A stretch of 64,000 nucleotides of DNA. Origin: UBA7672 sp031419455 (GTDB lineage: Bacteria > Pseudomonadota > Alphaproteobacteria > Caulobacterales > Hyphomonadaceae). The notes under the pieces were generated by a model. It did no database searches, had not been told where the DNA came from, and saw only the letters and a list, made by a program, of their open reading frames with translations. The DNA is taken from NCBI GenBank assembly GCA_031419455.1, contig JANOKS010000030.1, forward strand, positions 1 through 64,000. The letters run 5' to 3'. A program made the position numbers and the translations under genes. Position 1 is the first letter of the stretch; each line of letters begins with the position of its first letter. Below, piece by piece: positions 36,059-45,223 of this stretch.

Positions 36059-36526
36059 TCACCAGCTGCCGATGTTTGGCGCACTCACCCATGGCCCGGC
36101 CGGGGCGAGCGCTTCGCCCTTTTGCAGCAGCTCGATCGAGATGCCGTCGGGCGATCTCACGAACGCCATACGGCCATCGCGCGGCGGGCGGTTGATGGTG
36201 ACACCCAACTTCTGGAAGCGCTCGCAGGCGGCGTAGATGTTGTCGACGCGGTAGGCGAGGTGGCCGAAATTACGGCCCCCTGAATAGTCGCGCTCATCCC
36301 AGTTGTGGGTGAGTTCGACCATGGGCAGGCCCGGCGGCAGGCGTTCCTTGCCGTCATAACCGGCGCGCTTGATGTCGTCGGGCGAGGCGAGGAAGACGAG
36401 CGTGTACTTGCCCTGCGGATAGTCGTTGCGGCGGACCTCGGTGAGGCCGAGGCCGTCGCGGAAGAATTTCACGGCGGCTTCGAGATCGCCGACGCGGACC
36501 ATGGCGTGGAGGAATTCGATGCTCAT
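36059..36526 (-). CDS. VOC-family glyoxalase/lactoylglutathione lyase-like protein
   Basis: A 155-residue single-domain protein of the vicinal oxygen chelate fold. Motifs: FLHAMVRVGDLEAAVKFFRDGLGL at the start with a metal His, VELTHNWDERDYSGGRNFGHLAYRVDNIYAACERF in the middle, and FVRSPDGISIELLQKGE at the end, as in GlxI. It probably detoxifies methylglyoxal adducts. The start overlaps the DUF2244 stop as ATGA, a translational-coupling signature. It is convergent with the amidase gene. Confidence 0.88.
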   Translation of the reverse strand: MSIEFLHAMVRVGDLEAAVKFFRDGLGLTEVRRNDYPQGKYTLVFLASPDDIKRAGYDGKERLPPGLPMVELTHNWDERDYSGGRNFGHLAYRVDNIYAACERFQKLGVTINRPPRDGRMAFVRSPDGISIELLQKGEALAPAGPWVSAPNIGSW

Positions 36527-37008
36527 AGATTATCCTTGGTGTGGCGTTCGCGGCGGGCGTCGCTGATCGCCTGCATCAGGCGGCGGGCGAAGGTTTCGCG
36601 TTCACGCGGGGTGAGATGCTCGCCGAGTGGATAGGCGGTTCGGGACGTTGCGAGGCGAAGGGCGTTGGGGCCGGTGGCGGCGCGGTCGAACTCGACGCGT
36701 GCGAAGTGCGCCGCCATGCTGGCCCGGCGCTCCCTGCCCCAGCCATCGATTTGTCTCACATCGACCTCGTCCGCGGTGACGCGGACATAGGTGCGGGCGG
36801 TCTGCGCGCGGAAGGACCACTGGAAGACCAGCCAGAGCACAAGGATTTCGACGCCGAGAAAGCCAACCACCGGCCATGCGCCGGCGAGAAGGAAGCCCAG
36901 GCTGAAGGCGGCGCTGAAGGCGCCAAGAATCATCATCACGCGGTTGAGGCCGCGCGTTGTCAGCGAGCGTGGAGGCTCCAGCACGGCGTCGAGATAGACG
37001 GTGGTCAT
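36523..37008 (-). CDS. DUF2244-family membrane protein
   Basis: A 161-residue protein with two transmembrane helices (about 30-70: ILGAFSAAFSLGFLLAGAWPVVGFLGVEILVLWLVF), then a cytoplasmic domain with VTADEVDVRQIDGWGRE. This is the layout of DUF2244 (integral membrane proteins of unknown function, common in alphaproteobacteria). ATG 37008 is chosen over an upstream GTG at 37032. It overlaps the VOC gene (ATGA) and diverges from nth. Confidence 0.8.
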   Translation of the reverse strand: MTTVYLDAVLEPPRSLTTRGLNRVMMILGAFSAAFSLGFLLAGAWPVVGFLGVEILVLWLVFQWSFRAQTARTYVRVTADEVDVRQIDGWGRERRASMAAHFARVEFDRAATGPNALRLATSRTAYPLGEHLTPRERETFARRLMQAISDARRERHTKDNL

Positions 37009-37084
37009 CGCGAAGAGATTAGGATGCGGCACGAGGCGCGCAAGAGCCGGATGACAACGTCGCCGGGCTGGGCTTTAGAGAGGC

Positions 37085-37768
37085 ATGGCGAAGGCGGTGG
37101 CGAAGAAGACAGCAAGGAGGCCCGCGAAGGGCTTCACGCCGGAGATGGCGGGCGAACTCTTCAGGCGGCTGGCGGAACATCGGCCCGATCCGAAGACCGA
37201 ACTTGTCTACACCGATCCCTATACGCTGGTGGTCGCTGTCGCGCTTTCGGCGCAGGCGACGGATGTGTCGGTGAACAAGGCGACCAAGGAATTGTTCAGC
37301 GTGGCCGACACGCCGGCGAAGATGGTGGCGCTCGGCGAGGAGGGCGTTGCCGGGTACATCAGGACGATCGGGCTGTGGCGGGGCAAGGCGAAAAATGTGA
37401 TCGCGCTGTCGCGGATCATCCTCGATCAGCATGGGGGGAAGACGCCGCGGACGCGCGCCGAGCTGGAGGCGCTGCCCGGGGTAGGCCAGAAGACGGCGAG
37501 CGTCGTGCTGAACGAGGCCTATGGCGAGGCGACGATTGCGGTGGATACGCATGTCTTTCGCGTCTCGAACCGGACGGGGCTGGCGCCGGAGACGACGCCG
37601 GAGAAGGTCGAGAAGAAGCTGCTGGAGGTGACGCCCGACAGGTACAAGCGCGGGGCGCATCACTGGCTGATATTGCACGGACGGTATATTTGCCTGGCGC
37701 GAAAGCCGGGGTGCCCGGAATGCGTGATCCGCGATCTCTGCCGGTATGAAGCGAAGACGGGGGAGTAG
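37085..37768 (+). CDS. nth: Endonuclease III
   Basis: A 227-residue bifunctional DNA glycosylase/AP lyase for oxidised pyrimidines. The helix-hairpin-helix LPGVGQKTASVVLN carries the catalytic Lys; the Asp in VDTHVFRVSNRTGL is the second active-site residue. The [4Fe-4S] signature C-x6-C-x2-C-x5-C is intact (CLARKPGCPECVIRDLC). A basic N-terminal extension (AKAVAKKTARRPAKG) precedes the core. GAGAGG lies just before the ATG. Confidence 0.97.
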   Translation: MAKAVAKKTARRPAKGFTPEMAGELFRRLAEHRPDPKTELVYTDPYTLVVAVALSAQATDVSVNKATKELFSVADTPAKMVALGEEGVAGYIRTIGLWRGKAKNVIALSRIILDQHGGKTPRTRAELEALPGVGQKTASVVLNEAYGEATIAVDTHVFRVSNRTGLAPETTPEKVEKKLLEVTPDRYKRGAHHWLILHGRYICLARKPGCPECVIRDLCRYEAKTGE

Positions 37769-37812
37769 CCGCAGCCCTGCGCTGTCGCTCCGGGCGTTCG
37801 CAACTCGTCTGC

Positions 37813-38232
37813 TCACTTCTGCGCGTAGGGAAAGCAGCGCGCACGGGGCAGCGGAATCCTGAAATGCCGGGCGAGCGCGTCGATGGCGTCGCCGTGGTCG
37901 GCATAGGGATCGGCGTTTTCGGCGCCCACGATGATGATCGTGAATTCGCTCGACGACTTGGGACCGGGCGGGAGCATGGCGGTGGCGAGGCCCGATCCGT
38001 CGCTGGCGCGCAGAGTCAGAAAGACCGGCATCACGCGGGCGATGTGGCCCTTGAGTCCGATGTCGCGCTCGAGCCCCTGCCCCGGAACGTAGGTGCGGCG
38101 GGCGCGCTGCTGGGCGGTGAGGAAATGCTTTTCGACGGCGTGACGCATCAGCCGCGATTCAGCAGTGGCCTCGGCTTCGGTTTCGATACGGAACCATGTG
38201 CGCCCTTTCGGGGCGTCGCAGACATACTGCAT
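37813..38232 (-). CDS. Conserved hypothetical protein
   Basis: A 139-residue soluble protein with no domain I can name. It starts MQYVCDAPKGRTWFRIETEAEA, has a mid-region FLTAQQRARRTYVPGQGLERDIGLKGHIARVMP and a hydrophobic strand FTIIIVGAENADPYADHGDAIDAL. Good coding character and a GGAGAGG 7-8 bases before the ATG support it as real. It is convergent with nth. Confidence 0.6.
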   Translation of the reverse strand: MQYVCDAPKGRTWFRIETEAEATAESRLMRHAVEKHFLTAQQRARRTYVPGQGLERDIGLKGHIARVMPVFLTLRASDGSGLATAMLPPGPKSSSEFTIIIVGAENADPYADHGDAIDALARHFRIPLPRARCFPYAQK

Positions 38233-38387
38233 GTGATGACCTCTCCCGCTGGCGAAGGTAGGCAGGCGCAGCGCGATGCGGAAGGGGTGAGGTGCAGATG
38301 TGAGGGCGCGATCCCTGCGGCGTGAGGCCGGGGTTGGTATGCATGTGAGCCTGAATGGGTCAGGCTATGCTTGTTGACGCGCCAACG

Positions 38388-38526
38388 GTGTCATTCCGGA
38401 CGCGTCCTTCGACAGGCCCAGGATAAACAGCGCGAGCCAGAACCCAGGGGCCGCGCGCGGCGATGCCTGGATGTGTCGCCCCTGGGTTCCGGGTCTGCGG
38501 CGCTGCGCGCCTTCGCCCGGAATGAC
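38388..38526. repeat. Dispersed palindromic repeat unit A
   Basis: Outer inverted ends GTCATTCCGG (38390-38399) and CCGGAATGAC (38517-38526) surround an inner perfect 12-bp inverted repeat, GAACCCAGGGGC / GCCCCTGGGTTC (38440-38451, 38478-38489). It also carries the phrase CCTTCGACAGGCCCAGGAT, familiar from repeats scattered across alphaproteobacterial genomes. Likely a nonautonomous REP- or MITE-like element. Confidence 0.75.
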
Positions 38527-38555
38527 AGAAGTGGCTTGGGTCGGAGCAACATCAA

Positions 38556-38671
38556 CGGAGTCATTCTCGGGCTTGACCCGAGAATCCTGGTTGATGGCTT
38601 CGCGGGGATCGATGTTGAGTCCCCGCTGTGATCCAACAGGGATTCTCGGCACAAGGCCGAGAATGACTCCG
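38556..38671. repeat. Dispersed palindromic repeat unit B
   Basis: A 116-bp unit bounded by perfect 15-bp inverted ends, CGGAGTCATTCTCGG (38556-38570) and CCGAGAATGACTCCG (38657-38671). Each end is itself a hairpin (ATTCTCGGG-N5-CCCGAGAAT at 38563-38585; ATTCTCGGC-N5-GCCGAGAAT at 38643-38665). The rest of the gene-free stretch (38233-39160) shows no coding or RNA feature. Confidence 0.8.
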
Positions 38672-39160
38672 TGGGTGGGGTTGGTTTCCTGAAGTTGATT
38701 GCCGGACGTCGCCTGGGGCAGGTCTTCGTGCGCGTGTCCCGTGTGCCAATCACGGTGAGTGCGTTTGAAGATCATCCCGAGCGTTGTTCTGGCGCCTTGC
38801 ACGAGGCTCACGCACAGCATCAGCACCGCGTGCAGCCAAAGCTGCAGAGGCGGCGGGGTCACTACTCCGTATGATGCGGTTCGTGCTCGTGTCATGGGCC
38901 GAATTATACGGCCGCCGGGAACAGTGCTGGACAGAATATATTTCGCGATCTCTGTGTCCCCCGCTTTTTTGGCGGAAGGCTTTGAATCAATTCGCGAGAG
39001 CGGGTTCCCCATCCCCCAAAAACGTGCGCGTTTCCGAGAGCGATGCGGATTTTTGGGATGTGTGGCTTTGACGCGAGACCCCCTCCGTCGGCTTAGCCGA
39101 CACCACCCCCACTCGCGTGGCGACTGAGGGAGGCCACCACAGTGCGCGGGGGAGCTGAGG

Positions 39161-41347
39161 CTACTGCCTCGCGGCGGCTTCCTGCGCGGCCTTCTCGTCG
39201 TTGGCGCGCTTGATGACGTAGGCGAGGATGGCGTCGGTCTGTTCCTCGGTCAGCGCATCCTTGAAGCCGGGCATGCCGCGCTGGGCGCGGTCGCCTTCGC
39301 GGACGGCGCCGTTCCAGCCGCCGCGTGCGTTGAGCAGGGCCGAGTAGCGCAGGTCAGGCGCGATGGCGCCGGCCGTGGGGACCGACTGGGCGCCATGGCA
39401 GACGGCGCAGTTCGTGCCGAACAGCATCTCGCCGGACGCGACGGTTTCGTTGCTGGCGGTGAGAAGGGGCGGGTCGATCTTCACTGTCACACGCGCGCCG
39501 GAAGCCGTGGTCGTCGGCATGTCGGCGGGCAGGGTTGCGGCGCCGCCGATGCGGTAGACGAGGATGCGGGAGTTGTTAGCGCTGACTGGCACGGTGCGTT
39601 TCTGGCCGACGGGCAAGCCGCGCGCGCCCACGAGGATGGCAACCTGCTGCTGTCCGTCGACGGTGAAGGTCGAGGGCGCGGCGACGACTTTCGCCTGGGT
39701 TGCTGCGCCCCAGAGTTTCTTGCCGGTGCGGGCGTCATAGGCGTTGAACTCGCCGGCGTGGTTGCCGGAGAAGACGAGGTTGCCGGAGGTCGCCATCACG
39801 CCAGTGCCGCCGCGCGGATCGGTGTTCGGCACGCGCCAGACTTCTTTTGCTGCAATCGGATCCCACGCGATGAGGTAGGCTTCCGTGGTCGGGGCCTTGC
39901 CGGTGGCGACGACCGGGATGATGCCGGACGCTGCGTTGAAGCCTATGCCCGTGTTCCAGCCCTTAAGGTTCACCTCGAACTTGTCGGGCGAGGCGTAGGT
40001 GGACGAGGAGACGTGGACGGAGAGGTAGACGTAGCCAGTCTCGGGGCTGAACGCGATCGGATGCCAGTTGTGCATGCCAAGCGCCGCGGGCGCGACGATG
40101 GCGGGCTGGCCGGTGATGTCGAAGCGCGCTTCGGGGACTTCAACGGGGCGGCCCGTCTTCATGTCGACATGGGTTGCCCATGTCAGCGGCGCGAATTTCT
40201 CGGCGCTGAGCAGTTTGCCGGTCTTTGCGTCGAGCACGTAGAAGAAGCCGTTCTTCGGCGCCTGCATCACGACGCGGCGCTTGCCTTCAGGATAGTTGAG
40301 GTCGGCCACCATGATCGGCTGTGTCGCTGTGTAGTCCCAGGTTTCTCCCGGAGTGGTTTGATAGTGCCACTTGTACTTGCCGGTGCTGGGGTCGAGCGCG
40401 ACGATGGAGGAAAGGAACAGGTTGTCGCCGCCGCCGGGCGAGCGATATTTCTGGTTCCATGGCGTGCCGTTGCCTGTGCCGACATAGATGGTGTCGAGCT
40501 CCGCATCGTAGGCCATGCCGTCCCACAGCGTGCCGCCGCCGCCGAGCTTCCAGAACTCGCCTTTCCAAGTCTTGCGGGCTTCGACGAGTTCGGGCTGTTC
40601 ATCGCCATTGGCCGGATCGCCGGGCACGGAATACCAGCGCCACGCCTGCGCGCCTGTTTCGGCGTCGTAGGCGGTGATGTAGCCGCGCACGCGATACTCG
40701 GCGCCGCCATTGCCGATGATGACCTTGCCCTTCACGACGCGGGGCACGCCGGTGATCGTGTACGGGAGCGAGGTGTCGGTGGTCTGTTTCTCCCACACGA
40801 CACTGCCCGTCTTGCCATCGAGCGCGATGAGGCGGCCATCGAGCAGGCCGACATAGATCTTGCCGTTCCAGGCAGCGACACCGCGGTTGACGACGTCGCA
40901 GCAGGCGTCAGCGCCCTTGGCGCGGTCGATCTTCGGATCGTAGGCCCAGAGTTGGGAGCCGGTGCGGATGTCGTAGGCCTTCACCATCGACCAGGCGGTG
41001 GTGAGGTACATCACGCCATCGACGACGACGGGCGTGGATTCCTGGCCGCGTTCGGTGTCGATGTCGGCATACCAGGCGAGGCCGAGTTTGGAGACGTTGG
41101 TGTCGTTGATCTGGTCGAGCGGGCTGAAGCGCTGTTCGCCATAGTCGCGGCCGGCGGCCAGCCACGAGCCTGGCTCCGAGTCGGCATTGATCAGGCGCTG
41201 GGCGGTTACGGCGGCGGCGCCCATGGGGTTGGCTGTGGCGGCCGGTTCGATCGAGCCCGACGGCGGGTTGCTGCAACCGGCAAGACCGAGCAGGAGGGCA
41301 GGCGCAGCTATAACCAGCGACAACAGGTGGGCGCGCATTCGGGACAT
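39161..41347 (-). CDS. PQQ-dependent quinohemoprotein alcohol dehydrogenase
   Basis: A 728-residue periplasmic type II alcohol dehydrogenase. A lipoprotein signal (ALLLGLAGCSNPP) leads into an eight-bladed PQQ beta-propeller (about 60-580) with the vicinal disulfide ACCDVVNRG and the propeller repeats (LWAYDPK, VVWEKQT, WGAATQAKV). A C-terminal cytochrome c domain (about 630-715) carries CAVCHG and a Met ligand region. It oxidises an alcohol and passes electrons through heme c. No PQQ-synthesis genes are here. Start: ATG 41347 or ATG 41338, either close to GGAGG. Confidence 0.93.
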   Translation of the reverse strand: MSRMRAHLLSLVIAAPALLLGLAGCSNPPSGSIEPAATANPMGAAAVTAQRLINADSEPGSWLAAGRDYGEQRFSPLDQINDTNVSKLGLAWYADIDTERGQESTPVVVDGVMYLTTAWSMVKAYDIRTGSQLWAYDPKIDRAKGADACCDVVNRGVAAWNGKIYVGLLDGRLIALDGKTGSVVWEKQTTDTSLPYTITGVPRVVKGKVIIGNGGAEYRVRGYITAYDAETGAQAWRWYSVPGDPANGDEQPELVEARKTWKGEFWKLGGGGTLWDGMAYDAELDTIYVGTGNGTPWNQKYRSPGGGDNLFLSSIVALDPSTGKYKWHYQTTPGETWDYTATQPIMVADLNYPEGKRRVVMQAPKNGFFYVLDAKTGKLLSAEKFAPLTWATHVDMKTGRPVEVPEARFDITGQPAIVAPAALGMHNWHPIAFSPETGYVYLSVHVSSSTYASPDKFEVNLKGWNTGIGFNAASGIIPVVATGKAPTTEAYLIAWDPIAAKEVWRVPNTDPRGGTGVMATSGNLVFSGNHAGEFNAYDARTGKKLWGAATQAKVVAAPSTFTVDGQQQVAILVGARGLPVGQKRTVPVSANNSRILVYRIGGAATLPADMPTTTASGARVTVKIDPPLLTASNETVASGEMLFGTNCAVCHGAQSVPTAGAIAPDLRYSALLNARGGWNGAVREGDRAQRGMPGFKDALTEEQTDAILAYVIKRANDEKAAQEAAARQ

Positions 41348-41516
41348 CTCCTCCGCGGGCCTGTTTCGGCCCTTTATGGCTTGTCTGGGCGGAGCTTCTC
41401 GTGATCACCCGGCCCCGACCGGCTGGCGCAAACTAGAAGGCGGCGGGCGCTGCTGCAATACGATAGAGTTTCCACGATGCCGCAGCGCCGCGGGCGGGCG
41501 CGATCAGGGGGTGAGG

Positions 41517-41960
41517 ATGACGGGCCGTCTTGAGGCAATCGCGACAAAGGCTGCCAAACGCGCGCCGATGGCCGAGATAGATCGCGCAAACGTGTCCATC
41601 GCGACCGGCGTGGCGGGTGATTGGCGCGGCAAGCAGAAGACGCGGCAGGTGACGGTTCTGTTCGCGGAGGACTGGGCGGCTGCTGTGGCGGGCCTCGATC
41701 CGGCGGCGCCGTGGACGATCCGGCGGGCGACCCTGCTGGTCAGCGGCCTGAACAATCCGCGGCGTGCGGGCGACGTGCTGGCGGTCGGCGATGTGCGGCT
41801 TGTGGTGACGGGGGAGACGCAGCCTTGCGTGCGGATGGACGAACAGCTTCCCGGCCTGTGGGACGCCATGCGGCCAGACTGGCGCGGCGGGGTGACAGCG
41901 CAGGTGATTGCGGGTGGTGAGATTGTTGTGGGGGACAAGGTGCGGTGGGTGGAGGGGTAG
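41517..41960 (+). CDS. MOSC-domain protein
   Basis: A 147-residue single-domain MOSC protein, related to the C-terminus of molybdenum-cofactor sulfurases and to mARC/YiiM. Recognisable segments: RQVTVLFAEDW, RRATLLVSGLNNPRRAGDVLAVGDVRLVVTGETQPCVRMDEQLPGLWDAMRPDWRGGVTAQV, with the key Cys in the TQPC motif. It may act on a Moco-bound or N-hydroxylated substrate; that is inferred. The ATG follows AGGGGGTGAGG. It diverges from the PQQ dehydrogenase gene. Confidence 0.88.
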   Translation: MTGRLEAIATKAAKRAPMAEIDRANVSIATGVAGDWRGKQKTRQVTVLFAEDWAAAVAGLDPAAPWTIRRATLLVSGLNNPRRAGDVLAVGDVRLVVTGETQPCVRMDEQLPGLWDAMRPDWRGGVTAQVIAGGEIVVGDKVRWVEG

Positions 41961-41993
41961 CCTGCCGTGTTGCGTCAAGGCGGGTTGCCGGTA

Positions 41994-44183
41994 CTATGGT
42001 TGACCGCATGACGGACCCAGTACGCAGAGGCCCAGCGCCTGGTCCATGCGCGGCGCGTAGACGCCATCAGCCCAGCCCAGGGTCGTTCTCTGCTTTTCGA
42101 GAAGCGCCGCAATTGCCTCTCTGTCAAAGGCGCCGTCGGGTGTCAGTTGCAGCTGCCGTTTGAGCCGGTCGACGAGTGGGCCGCTGGATCCGAACCTGAG
42201 ACGATGCAGGTCTTCCCCGCCCGATGCGCGGCTCGACGAACTGGCCAGCGCTGCATCAAGGCCCGTCAAGAGCACGACGCCTATGCGTTTGTCGGCTTCT
42301 GGTGTGATCGGAATGGGGTCAGTGCCGAAATCAGAGGAGAGGCCGAGGGCCTGTCGCATGCTTTCGAACTGACCGGAGTATCTTCGCTCCTGCTGCCGCC
42401 AACGGCCCGAGACTTCGACGGAGCCGGCAGAGCTAAAGTCAATCGTATCTTCCAATTCCTCGGCAACAAACAGACCCGTAGAACGGCCGACAGAGTTAAC
42501 GATCCTGCGCAATGACGTGGCGTTTATCCCGCCCGCATGAATTGAGTGTCCAACACTCTTGTCGAGCGTCCACGTAGAGTCCTCCACGGTATAAACGAGG
42601 TCGTCGAACGTTCGCAAAACAGGCGCGATACGGAAATTGATCACGCTTGGCCATGGCTGGGACCGGCGCAGTGTCTTGAAGCCCGCCGCGTAGTTGCCTG
42701 TAGCGATCATACTCGTCGCGGGCCGTTCCCGCTGCAGGCTGAACTGCTGGCGCATTTGCACATCCGACGGCACGGTGGCTGCGAGGAAGGGCGTCAGCGT
42801 CCCTGTTGTCGTATCGACGACGATCACCAGACAGCGCATGCGCTTATGGTCCGGACGGATGTCGCGAAGGGAAAGACTTTGCGCGGGTTGAGCGATCGTT
42901 CCTGAGGCCAACTCGGCGCCCCTAAGGGCCAGCAGATACTTTCCCTGCAACGTCGTGGGCACAAAGCTGTTCAGTGACAGAAGTTCATCGATTGACGATT
43001 TCGTAAGCGAGAATGTCTGGCCGCGGAGCGACTTGGCGAGCGGAGATTCGGCAAGGTGGGCATAGTCGATGGACTTCGCGTCGGAGGGCCAGGATGACGG
43101 GAGGCGCCCGACGATCGCGATAAGCATCTTCGCTGTCGCTTCGAGTTCCTGTTGCAGCGACGCTTCAGCTTCCTCTTTGAGCGTCAGAGCTCCGGTCGCT
43201 TTTTCCTCGGCAAGGCGTGCCGCCGCTGCCTCGCGCTTCGCTACTTCTTCCTGTTGCAAGGCAACGCCCGCAGCGGTTTTGGCTTTCGACTCTGCTGTTT
43301 CGGCCCGGCCAAGGGCGCTGGTGGCCGTCTTAGTCGCCGCTTCTGCGTTCCTTTGAGATGTTTGCGCTGTCTTCTGCAGGTCTACCGCGCGCGCCCGCTC
43401 CGCTTCAGCTTCGCGCCACAACAAGGCCGCGACACCGCCGACGCCCAATGCCAGGACGGCGAACGCCGCCACGGCCGCCAAGGCGCGTCGCGTCTTCTTG
43501 ACCTGGACCTGCAGCGCCTCCGCCCGCTTGCGCTCGTCGCTCTTGCGGACAGTGTCGGCCTGTTCGCTCACGAAGATCAGGTCTCGGTGCAATTCGGATG
43601 GGGGCGGCGCATCTGCGGGAACGCGATCAAGCCATTCGCGTGCAGCCGTGATGTCCGAACCTGTGAGGAGGCGATTGGGATTGCGCCCTGACTCCTGCCA
43701 CTCCAGCGCACGGCCCAGCAGCCGCGTATGCTCGCGAATCCAGCCTAGATCGGCGCGGAGTGCACGCCGCAGGCCGGACAGTCCCGACATGAACGACCGC
43801 CCGCCATCGAACCGCACATAGTGAAGCTTCGACAATGCAGAGGGGACCATTTCATTGGGAGTCTCTTCCACGAGCACGGGCACAATACGCTTGCCCAGGC
43901 TGACGGCATGATCGACCTCCCATCTGCAGACTTCAGAAACGGCGGATCGCTTCGACAGCAGGAAAGCCACGCAGTCAGCTGCTGCGATCAGTGATCCCAG
44001 CCGAGCCTGCCAGGCCTCGCCGACGTGAATGCCTTCGCTGTCGATCAGAATGTTGAAGGCGCCATCATAATGCAGCCCCTCGACAATCTCGTTCGCGAAA
44101 GCAGTGTCGGTCCGCGAGTAGGAAATGAAGACAGACAATGCGGTCCGTTCTTCGTCCGTTGCTTGTGGCGGCGCGCCTTCCAT
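41994..44183 (-). CDS. Membrane TIR-domain protein with coiled coil and peptidoglycan-binding-like C-terminus
   Basis: A 729-residue protein of rare build. The N-terminal TIR domain (about 12-150) has SVFISYSRTDTAFANEI, a WEVDHAV segment with the Glu used by NADase TIRs, and a closing IVPVLVEE strand. A linker leads to one transmembrane helix (about 230-252, ALAAVAAFAVLALGVGGVAALL), a long Ala/Glu/Lys coiled coil (about 255-355), a beta-rich domain (about 365-620) and a C-terminal peptidoglycan-binding-like motif (LRFGSSGPLVDRLKRQLQLT, about 670-715). The TIR would face one side and the C-terminus the other. ATG 44183 is chosen; GTG 44222 is an alternative. Function unknown. Confidence 0.8.
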   Translation of the reverse strand: MEGAPPQATDEERTALSVFISYSRTDTAFANEIVEGLHYDGAFNILIDSEGIHVGEAWQARLGSLIAAADCVAFLLSKRSAVSEVCRWEVDHAVSLGKRIVPVLVEETPNEMVPSALSKLHYVRFDGGRSFMSGLSGLRRALRADLGWIREHTRLLGRALEWQESGRNPNRLLTGSDITAAREWLDRVPADAPPPSELHRDLIFVSEQADTVRKSDERKRAEALQVQVKKTRRALAAVAAFAVLALGVGGVAALLWREAEAERARAVDLQKTAQTSQRNAEAATKTATSALGRAETAESKAKTAAGVALQQEEVAKREAAAARLAEEKATGALTLKEEAEASLQQELEATAKMLIAIVGRLPSSWPSDAKSIDYAHLAESPLAKSLRGQTFSLTKSSIDELLSLNSFVPTTLQGKYLLALRGAELASGTIAQPAQSLSLRDIRPDHKRMRCLVIVVDTTTGTLTPFLAATVPSDVQMRQQFSLQRERPATSMIATGNYAAGFKTLRRSQPWPSVINFRIAPVLRTFDDLVYTVEDSTWTLDKSVGHSIHAGGINATSLRRIVNSVGRSTGLFVAEELEDTIDFSSAGSVEVSGRWRQQERRYSGQFESMRQALGLSSDFGTDPIPITPEADKRIGVVLLTGLDAALASSSSRASGGEDLHRLRFGSSGPLVDRLKRQLQLTPDGAFDREAIAALLEKQRTTLGWADGVYAPRMDQALGLCVLGPSCGQP

Positions 44184-44321
44184 CGCCCGACTTTGCAAAT
44201 CCGCCTCCCCGCGCTTCGGCACTTAAATGCTGGATGTCGCCGCAGTCCCGCTCGGCATCCCTGGCACCTTAGCAGAGCCGCAATGCTCAAGGCGAGACGC
44301 GCGCCGCGGGATTTTCAACGT

Positions 44322-45005
44322 TCACGGCGTCAGGAACAGCGTGCGCTCTCTCGCCCGCCGGTTGGCGAGCGCCTTCATCACCACGCCGTTCATCCGGTTC
44401 CACAGGAGGAAGGCGTTCGCGGCGCCGGGGCGGTCGTCGCCGTTGACGCGTTTCACGATGGATGAGCCGCGTGTCTTGCCTGAGCCGACATTGTAGCAGA
44501 ACGCCACCATCGCGCTGAACTCGTTGAGCGTGACGGGCACTTTCACGTAGCGCTCGATCGCCTCCTCGCACCAGTGCAGGTCGTCGCGCAGGAAAGCGTC
44601 GGCTTCGTCCTCGGTGATGACGTCCTTCTCGCCTTCCAGCATGAGATGGCCATAGCCAATCAGCCAGAGCCCGCCGAGCTCATAGGCCTCCAGCCTCAGC
44701 TGTTCCTCTTCCTTGATGATCTGCACGGCCGTGTGGTTCGTGTTGTAGACGTGGGGCAGGCTGTAGACCGGCCGTGGGTCGAGCGCGTCGAGGAAGTTCA
44801 CCTCGCCTGTCAGCGGCACCAGCGGAATGCCGCCGGCCGTCGGGATGGCGTCGCTCTCGCCGTCGGGTACGAGCGGCGTGGGCGCCACGGCCGCGGCCAC
44901 GTCTGCGGGCGCGGTGTCGGCCTGGGCGCTGCGGGGTGACGGCGAGCATGATGCAGCGAGGCTCGCGCCAACAATCGCGGCAAACATCACACGCCTTATC
45001 CCCAC
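44322..45005 (-). CDS. Secreted phage-type lysozyme-fold protein (GH24) with altered active site
   Basis: A 227-residue protein with a lipoprotein-type signal (MFAAIVGASLAASCSPSP) and a Pro/Ala linker, then a GH24 muramidase-like domain (about 85-225). The Glu in EEEQLRLEAY is kept, but where GH24 enzymes have Asp and Thr before GYGH, this one reads YELGGLWLIGYGHL, so both are changed and one residue is missing. Later signatures (VPVTLNEFSAMVAFCYNVG) are normal. It may be a weak enzyme or a murein-binding protein. GTG 45005 is chosen (GGAGG 7 bases upstream). It is downstream of the MarR gene, divergent. Confidence 0.78.
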   Translation of the reverse strand: MGIRRVMFAAIVGASLAASCSPSPRSAQADTAPADVAAAVAPTPLVPDGESDAIPTAGGIPLVPLTGEVNFLDALDPRPVYSLPHVYNTNHTAVQIIKEEEQLRLEAYELGGLWLIGYGHLMLEGEKDVITEDEADAFLRDDLHWCEEAIERYVKVPVTLNEFSAMVAFCYNVGSGKTRGSSIVKRVNGDDRPGAANAFLLWNRMNGVVMKALANRRARERTLFLTP

Positions 45006-45223
45006 GTTGCGTCCTCCATCCCGTCCCGGCCGCTGGGCGACAGACAATCACAGGCGACGCCCAAGTAAAGCGGGCGGCGGTGCGTGGAATGCACGGGGTA
45101 TACGGACGTTGCGAAGCATCAAGTCGAATGCTTTGCGTTTACTTCCTGATTACAGACATGAACAAAGCAAACTCGCGCGAATACGAATAGAAAATTGCAT
45201 CAAACTCGTTCGATTTAGCGATT

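Noticed and set aside
38388..38671. CRISPR-like repeats
   Set aside because: Two different palindromic units with inverted ends and no regular spacers; no cas genes nearby.
39395..41404. 669-codon open frame antisense to the PQQ dehydrogenase
   Set aside because: The translation is low-complexity Gly/Ala/Arg/Val and has no domain. The opposite frame has a lipobox, PQQ propeller repeats and a heme motif.
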